Positions 6,380-9,720 of a DNA stretch of 9,720 nucleotides are shown here, piece after piece. The notes beneath the pieces are model-generated. The model searched no databases and had not been told where the DNA came from. It saw only the letters and a program-made list of their open reading frames with translations. Location of the stretch: the NCBI GenBank assembly GCA_029859455.1, contig JAOUDE010000081.1, positions 1 through 9,720 of the forward strand, given 5' to 3'. Made by a program: the position numbers and the translations under genes. How positions within the stretch are numbered: position 1 is the stretch's first letter; every line of letters begins with the position of its first letter. This stretch comes from Ignavibacteria bacterium. GTDB lineage: Bacteria > Bacteroidota > Ignavibacteria > UBA10030 > UBA6906.

Positions 6380-6501
6380 GGTGTGGTTCCTCCGAAGATA
6401 TGCTATCACTGATTCAGCTGCAACGCCGTGGAAACTCACCGGGGGTTTTTGTACATTTTCTCCTCGCTCCGCTGTTTCACTATCGAATCGATCCGAACAT
6501 T

Positions 6502-7968
6502 TTGACTGCGCCAAGAGTACGATTTGCTCCGAGTCCAACCGGGTTCCTCCATGTGGGAGGACTGCGAACAGCCTTGTATAATTTCCTCTTTGCGAGAAAC
6601 ATGAAGGGGACATTTGTTCTGAGGATCGAAGATACGGACAGAACCCGCCTTGTCGAAGGGGCAGTTGAGAATCTGACGGAGACACTCCGATGGGCCGGAC
6701 TCGATTTTGACGAAGGACCGGGTGTCGGAGGCCCTTATGGCCCGTACATACAGTCGGAGCGGACCGATCTGTACCGCCGGTATGCAGAAGAACTTATCCG
6801 GACAGGGAAGGCGTACTACGCGTTCGATACGCCGGAAGAACTCGATGCGATGCGTCTCGAGCAGCAGAGAATGCGTATCCCCCCGAAATATGACCGGAGG
6901 GCGCTCAAACTGACTCCGGCCGAGGTCGAAGCAAAACTGGCGGAGGGAGTTCCCGCTGTGGTCCGAATGAAGGTTCCGGAGTCGACGACTGTGCGGTTCG
7001 AGGATCGGATCAGAGGGACTGTGGAGTTTTCCAGTGACCGCCTTGATGACCAGGTTCTGCTCAAGTCGGACAAATTCCCGACATACCATCTTGCAAACGT
7101 CGTCGATGATCACCTGATGGGGATCACGCACGTCATCCGCGGGGAGGAATGGGTCTCCAGCACGCCGAAGCATGTTCTGCTCTATCAGTTCTTCGGATGG
7201 GAGCTCCCGGAGTTTGCCCACCTGCCTCTGCTCCTGAATCCTGATAAATCGAAATTGAGCAAGCGACAGGGCGATGTGGCTGTGGAGGATTATCGCGCAA
7301 AGGGAATCCTGCGGGAAGCGCTGATTAACTTTGTTGCGCTCCTCGGATGGAACCCGGGAGATGAGAGAGAACTGTTCAGCCTGGAAGAGTTGACGCGTGA
7401 ATTCTCACTGGACCGGGTCGGCAAATCGGGGGCTGTCTTCAATGTCGAAAAGCTCGCCTGGATGAACACCCAGCATACACGCCGCAAACCGGATGAGGAG
7501 ATTCTCTCTCTCGCCGCGCCGTCAATGCTCGAGGCGGGACTCGAAGAGGTCGCCCCCGGCTATGCCCTGAACGTAATCACTCTTGTGAAAGAACGGATGT
7601 CGGTTCCATCAGATCTGGCAACTGCGTTCAAATATTTTTTTACTGATCCGGAACAGTTTTCGGAACAATCCAGGAAGAAGAACTGGAGGCCCGAAACCTC
7701 CGGCAACATCGAAGCGGTTGCAGAAGCCTTGAGGGATGTCGATCCGTTCGATGAAGGGGCAATTGAGCGTGTGGTCCGCGAGACAGCGGAACGACTGGAT
7801 GTTGGTGCGGGGAAACTGATTCATCCCCTTCGCCTCTGCCTGTCCGGCGAGTCCGTCGGCCCGGGCCTTTTCGAGATGATGAAGGTTCTCGGAAAGGAGA
7901 CCTGCCTCCGCAGAATCAACCGGGGGGTCCGGATCCTTTCGGAGGAGTCTCTGGCCTCGAATGGTTGA
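6502..7968 (+). CDS. gltX: Glutamate--tRNA ligase (GluRS)
   Basis: Charges tRNA-Glu with glutamate using ATP, in the cytoplasm. From a TTG start at 6502 the protein has 488 residues, normal for bacterial GluRS, and begins MTAPRVRFAPSPTG as the family does. Class I signatures are present: the HIGH equivalent HVGG (17-20), LRIEDTDRTR (40-49), PKYDRRA (128-134) and the KMSKS equivalent KLSKR (251-255). The C-terminal anticodon-binding helical domain follows from about residue 330. The start is uncertain: no ATG or clear ribosome site lies near the N-terminus, and the upstream in-frame ATGs (6361, 6400) would add 35-47 residues unlike GluRS and, for 6361, overlap the divergent oxidase gene. Whether it charges only Glu or also Gln (non-discriminating) cannot be decided here. 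It is the first gene of a plus-strand run with folB. Confidence 0.95.
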   Translation: MTAPRVRFAPSPTGFLHVGGLRTALYNFLFARNMKGTFVLRIEDTDRTRLVEGAVENLTETLRWAGLDFDEGPGVGGPYGPYIQSERTDLYRRYAEELIRTGKAYYAFDTPEELDAMRLEQQRMRIPPKYDRRALKLTPAEVEAKLAEGVPAVVRMKVPESTTVRFEDRIRGTVEFSSDRLDDQVLLKSDKFPTYHLANVVDDHLMGITHVIRGEEWVSSTPKHVLLYQFFGWELPEFAHLPLLLNPDKSKLSKRQGDVAVEDYRAKGILREALINFVALLGWNPGDERELFSLEELTREFSLDRVGKSGAVFNVEKLAWMNTQHTRRKPDEEILSLAAPSMLEAGLEEVAPGYALNVITLVKERMSVPSDLATAFKYFFTDPEQFSEQSRKKNWRPETSGNIEAVAEALRDVDPFDEGAIERVVRETAERLDVGAGKLIHPLRLCLSGESVGPGLFEMMKVLGKETCLRRINRGVRILSEESLASNG

Positions 7969-8329
7969 ACCCGGGACGATTCGAATCAGAAACGCGGTCT
8001 TCTATGCCTATCACGGCGTGAGAGAAGACGAGCAATCTCTCGGAGGAAAATTCGAGATCGACGTTGACATGGATCTGGACATGACGGCGGCGGGTGAGAC
8101 CGATTCCTTGAAACGGACGGTGGATTACGAAGCGGTTTACGAACGTATCCAGAGAATTGCAACCTCCAAACGTTACTATCTCATCGAGGCATTGGCGGAT
8201 AACATTGCGAAAGCCCTTATGCGGGAGTTTCACCTGGTGGACAGGCTGGCGGTCAGAATCCGCAAGCCGCATCCTCCCGTCAAAGGAGTCATTGATCATA
8301 TCGAGGTCGAAATCGTCAAGAGTCGATGA
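7961..8329 (+). CDS. folB: Dihydroneopterin aldolase
   Basis: Converts 7,8-dihydroneopterin to 6-hydroxymethyl-7,8-dihydropterin and glycolaldehyde in folate synthesis. At 122 residues it has the usual length. Family landmarks are IRNAVFYAYHGVREDEQ (9-25, with Glu22 at the conserved active-site position), the VDYEAVY motif (54-60), LIEALADNIA (74-83) and VRIRKPHPPV (98-107), whose Lys102 matches the catalytic lysine. The start codon overlaps the last codons of gltX by 8 bp. A GGAGGAG site (7941-7947) lies inside gltX at a slightly long 13-nt spacing, consistent with translational coupling. The product feeds FolK, encoded next. Confidence 0.95.
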   Translation: MVEPGTIRIRNAVFYAYHGVREDEQSLGGKFEIDVDMDLDMTAAGETDSLKRTVDYEAVYERIQRIATSKRYYLIEALADNIAKALMREFHLVDRLAVRIRKPHPPVKGVIDHIEVEIVKSR

Positions 8330-8832
8330 ACCTCCGGGACGTATTCCTGGGCCTGGGATCGAATCTGGGTGAACGGCAGGTGGCCCTCCAGAACGCGGCG
8401 AAAGCGATTGGCAGGATACCGGATGTGAAGATCGTCTGGGGTTCCCCGGTATATGAAACGGAACCATACGGGAACTCCGATCAGCCGGCGTTTCTCAACG
8501 CTGCGCTTCAAGTCGAAACAATACTGGATCCAGCCGGGTTGTTTCAGGAATTGCAGCAGATCGAAAAGGAAGTGGGAAGGAAAGAAGGTGAGCGCTGGGG
8601 GCCGAGAGAAATTGATATCGATATTCTTGTGTACGACGGACTCGTGTTCGATGAGGCCAATCTCCGCGTCCCGCACCCGGATATCGAGCGCAGGAAATTT
8701 GTCCTTGTCCCCCTCAATGACATCGCCCCGGACCTTGTCCACCCGGTTTCGGGACTCACTGTTTCCGAGATGCTCAGGGAATGTCGCTCCGGTGGCAGTG
8801 TTGTTCGGTCCATTCATTCACTAAAGGTATGA
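8326..8832 (+). CDS. folK: 2-amino-4-hydroxy-6-hydroxymethyldihydropteridine diphosphokinase (HPPK)
   Basis: Transfers pyrophosphate from ATP to 6-hydroxymethyl-7,8-dihydropterin, the step after FolB in folate synthesis. The 168-residue protein has the standard length and motifs: FLGLGSNLGER (7-17), PVYETEPYG (41-49), QPAFLNAALQVET (53-65), RWGPREIDIDIL (90-101) with the magnesium-binding Asp97 and Asp99, and VPHPDIERRKFVLVPL (115-130). The ATG overlaps the folB stop (ATGA) and has no strong ribosome site of its own, so it is probably translated by coupling. In many bacteria folB and folK are adjacent or fused; here they are separate but touching. Confidence 0.97.
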   Translation: MNLRDVFLGLGSNLGERQVALQNAAKAIGRIPDVKIVWGSPVYETEPYGNSDQPAFLNAALQVETILDPAGLFQELQQIEKEVGRKEGERWGPREIDIDILVYDGLVFDEANLRVPHPDIERRKFVLVPLNDIAPDLVHPVSGLTVSEMLRECRSGGSVVRSIHSLKV

Positions 8833-8838
8833 TCGTTG

Positions 8839-9510
8839 ATGCGGGAATCAGTTGAAGAACTGATCCAGAGTTCCGAACTCCGGTTTGTTGCCGTCGAGGG
8901 CGTGATCGGTGCAGGGAAGACGTCACTGTGTCGGATGCTTGCCGACACGTTCGGTGCACGTCTTGTCCTCGAGAAATACGAGGATAATCCGTTCCTGCAG
9001 AATTTTTACGATGATCCGGACCGGTATGCATTTCAAACGCAGATATTCTTTCTGCTTGGCCGGTATAAGCAGATGAGAGACCTTCATCAGCCGGATCTGT
9101 TTCAACGCTGTATTGTCTCGGATTACATTTTCGAGAAGGATAAGATTTTCGCGTATCTGAATCTCCAGGATGACGAACTCCGGCTCTATGAACTGTTGAT
9201 CAACAGTATGGAACATGCGATCCCGACACCGGATCTGGTCGTGTATCTGCAGTCGAACGTCGAGCGGCTGATGGAAACGATTCGAAGGAGAGGGAGGGAT
9301 CTTGAAGCGAAGATCACCCAGGAGTATGTCCGGGACCTGAACGAAGCGTACAACTATTTCTTCTTCCGGTATAAATCGACGCCGCTCCTGATCGTGAATG
9401 CTTCCGAAACCGATTTCGTGAATAATGCCGGCCACTATGAGGATCTCCTCAGAGAGATCCTGAGACGGAACAGAGCAGCAGTTGAGTATTACAATCCGAG
9501 CACCGGCTGA
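8839..9510 (+). CDS. Deoxynucleoside kinase (dNK/dCK-dGK family)
   Basis: Phosphorylates deoxynucleosides for salvage into dNTPs, in the cytoplasm. The 223-residue product has a P-loop GVIGAGKT (21-28), the LEKYEDNPFL segment (44-53) with a Glu in the catalytic region, FQTQIFFLLGRYKQM (65-79) and PDLVVYLQSN (131-140). The lid is basic, RRRGRDLEAKI (149-159), and RYKSTPLLIVN (177-187) closes the fold. The DRS motif of better-known family members reads SDY (94-96), so the usual Arg is replaced by Tyr; I have the impression this is normal for related bacterial proteins, but cannot check. Substrate (dA, dG, dC or dT) cannot be told. A TTG at 8836 directly before the ATG is an alternative start with slightly better spacing to the AAAGG site (8 rather than 11 nt). 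It follows folK by only a few bases. Confidence 0.88.
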   Translation: MRESVEELIQSSELRFVAVEGVIGAGKTSLCRMLADTFGARLVLEKYEDNPFLQNFYDDPDRYAFQTQIFFLLGRYKQMRDLHQPDLFQRCIVSDYIFEKDKIFAYLNLQDDELRLYELLINSMEHAIPTPDLVVYLQSNVERLMETIRRRGRDLEAKITQEYVRDLNEAYNYFFFRYKSTPLLIVNASETDFVNNAGHYEDLLREILRRNRAAVEYYNPSTG

Positions 9511-9713
9511 TGATACGGACCATTCTCATTCTTCTTATCGGTTATCTCCTCTGGATCTTCTTCCGCATTTTCCGCCGTATCTGGAGCCCCGGAAACCGCA
9601 CGAACAATACGGTCCGCGGAGGAAGTCCCGGCGGGGAGGGAAAGAGAAAGAAGTTTCCGGACATCCGCGATGCCGATTTTGAGGAAATCGACCCTGAAAA
9701 GAATGGTGGCTGA
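9510..9713 (+). CDS. Small single-pass membrane protein, unknown function
   Basis: A 67-residue protein with one N-terminal membrane helix (about residues 4-20, ILILLIGYLLWIFFRIF) followed by an arginine-rich edge (RIFRRIW), which predicts a cytoplasmic tail by the positive-inside rule. The tail is glycine-rich and basic (GGSPGGEGKRKK) and ends in an acidic motif, DIRDADFEEIDPEKNGG. The layout recalls small DUF4834-like proteins of Bacteroidetes, but the resemblance is only general. Its ATG overlaps the kinase stop by one base (TGATG), so it is very probably co-translated with it; no separate ribosome site is clear. The gene is complete, with 7 bp left before the window ends. Function unknown. 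Confidence 0.7.
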   Translation: MIRTILILLIGYLLWIFFRIFRRIWSPGNRTNNTVRGGSPGGEGKRKKFPDIRDADFEEIDPEKNGG

Positions 9714-9720
9714 CTCTGCG

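Noticed and set aside
5288..6685. Oxidase gene extended to an ATG at 6685
   Set aside because: The extra 102 residues have no relation to the family and overlap gltX on the other strand, while ATG 6379 has a good ribosome site and starts just before the FAD motif.
6436..7221. Long minus-strand open frame (261 codons) inside gltX
   Set aside because: It lies wholly opposite strongly conserved GluRS coding sequence, has no recognisable domain, and is the kind of shadow frame expected in GC-rich codons.
8296..9435. Minus-strand open frames (173 and 170 codons) opposite folK and the kinase
   Set aside because: Both are shadows of well-supported plus-strand genes and show no domain or ribosome site.

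Overview
The window is ordinary bacterial chromosome of moderate to fairly high GC, densely packed with housekeeping and catabolic genes. No phylum can be fixed from it. The gltX-folB-folK-deoxynucleoside kinase run and a lamin-tail-domain secreted protein are compatible with an FCB-group or candidate-phylum bacterium, but this is inference. The phenylacetyl-CoA epoxidase and a D-amino-acid-oxidase-like flavoprotein both use O2, which points to an aerobic or facultative lifestyle.

Layout. (1) Positions 1-1251, minus strand: the N-terminal part of a secreted lamin-tail-domain protein with its own promoter and a leader hairpin, a 92-residue protein of unknown function, and a stand-alone helix-turn-helix protein related to the DNA-binding half of IS481/IS3-type transposases. 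(2) 1436-2631, plus strand: tRNA-Ser(CGA), then a type Ibeta DAHP synthase, the first enzyme of the shikimate pathway. (3) 2638-5159, minus strand: paaABCD, encoding the oxygenase and maturation parts of phenylacetyl-CoA 1,2-epoxidase, behind a good sigma70-type promoter flanked by an inverted repeat. No paaE reductase gene and no other paa gene is in the window. (4) 5288-6379, minus strand: a D-amino-acid-oxidase-like FAD enzyme. (5) 6502-9713, plus strand: a tightly overlapping run of gltX, folB, folK, a deoxynucleoside kinase and a small single-pass membrane protein, probably one transcript.

How the genes relate. DAHP synthase feeds aromatic amino acid synthesis, while the Paa epoxidase attacks the ring of phenylacetyl-CoA, a phenylalanine breakdown product. 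Their genes converge with only 6 bp between the stop codons. The amino acid oxidase could in principle supply 2-oxo acids such as phenylpyruvate upstream of the Paa step, but only proximity suggests this. The folB/folK/kinase run joins folate synthesis (needed for dTMP) with deoxynucleoside salvage.

I see no clearly new multi-gene system. The points most worth a second look are a PaaC subunit that keeps every diiron-ligand position seen in PaaA, the absence of paaE, the inverted repeat at the paa promoter, and the transposase-derived HTH protein with a nearby operator-like palindrome.
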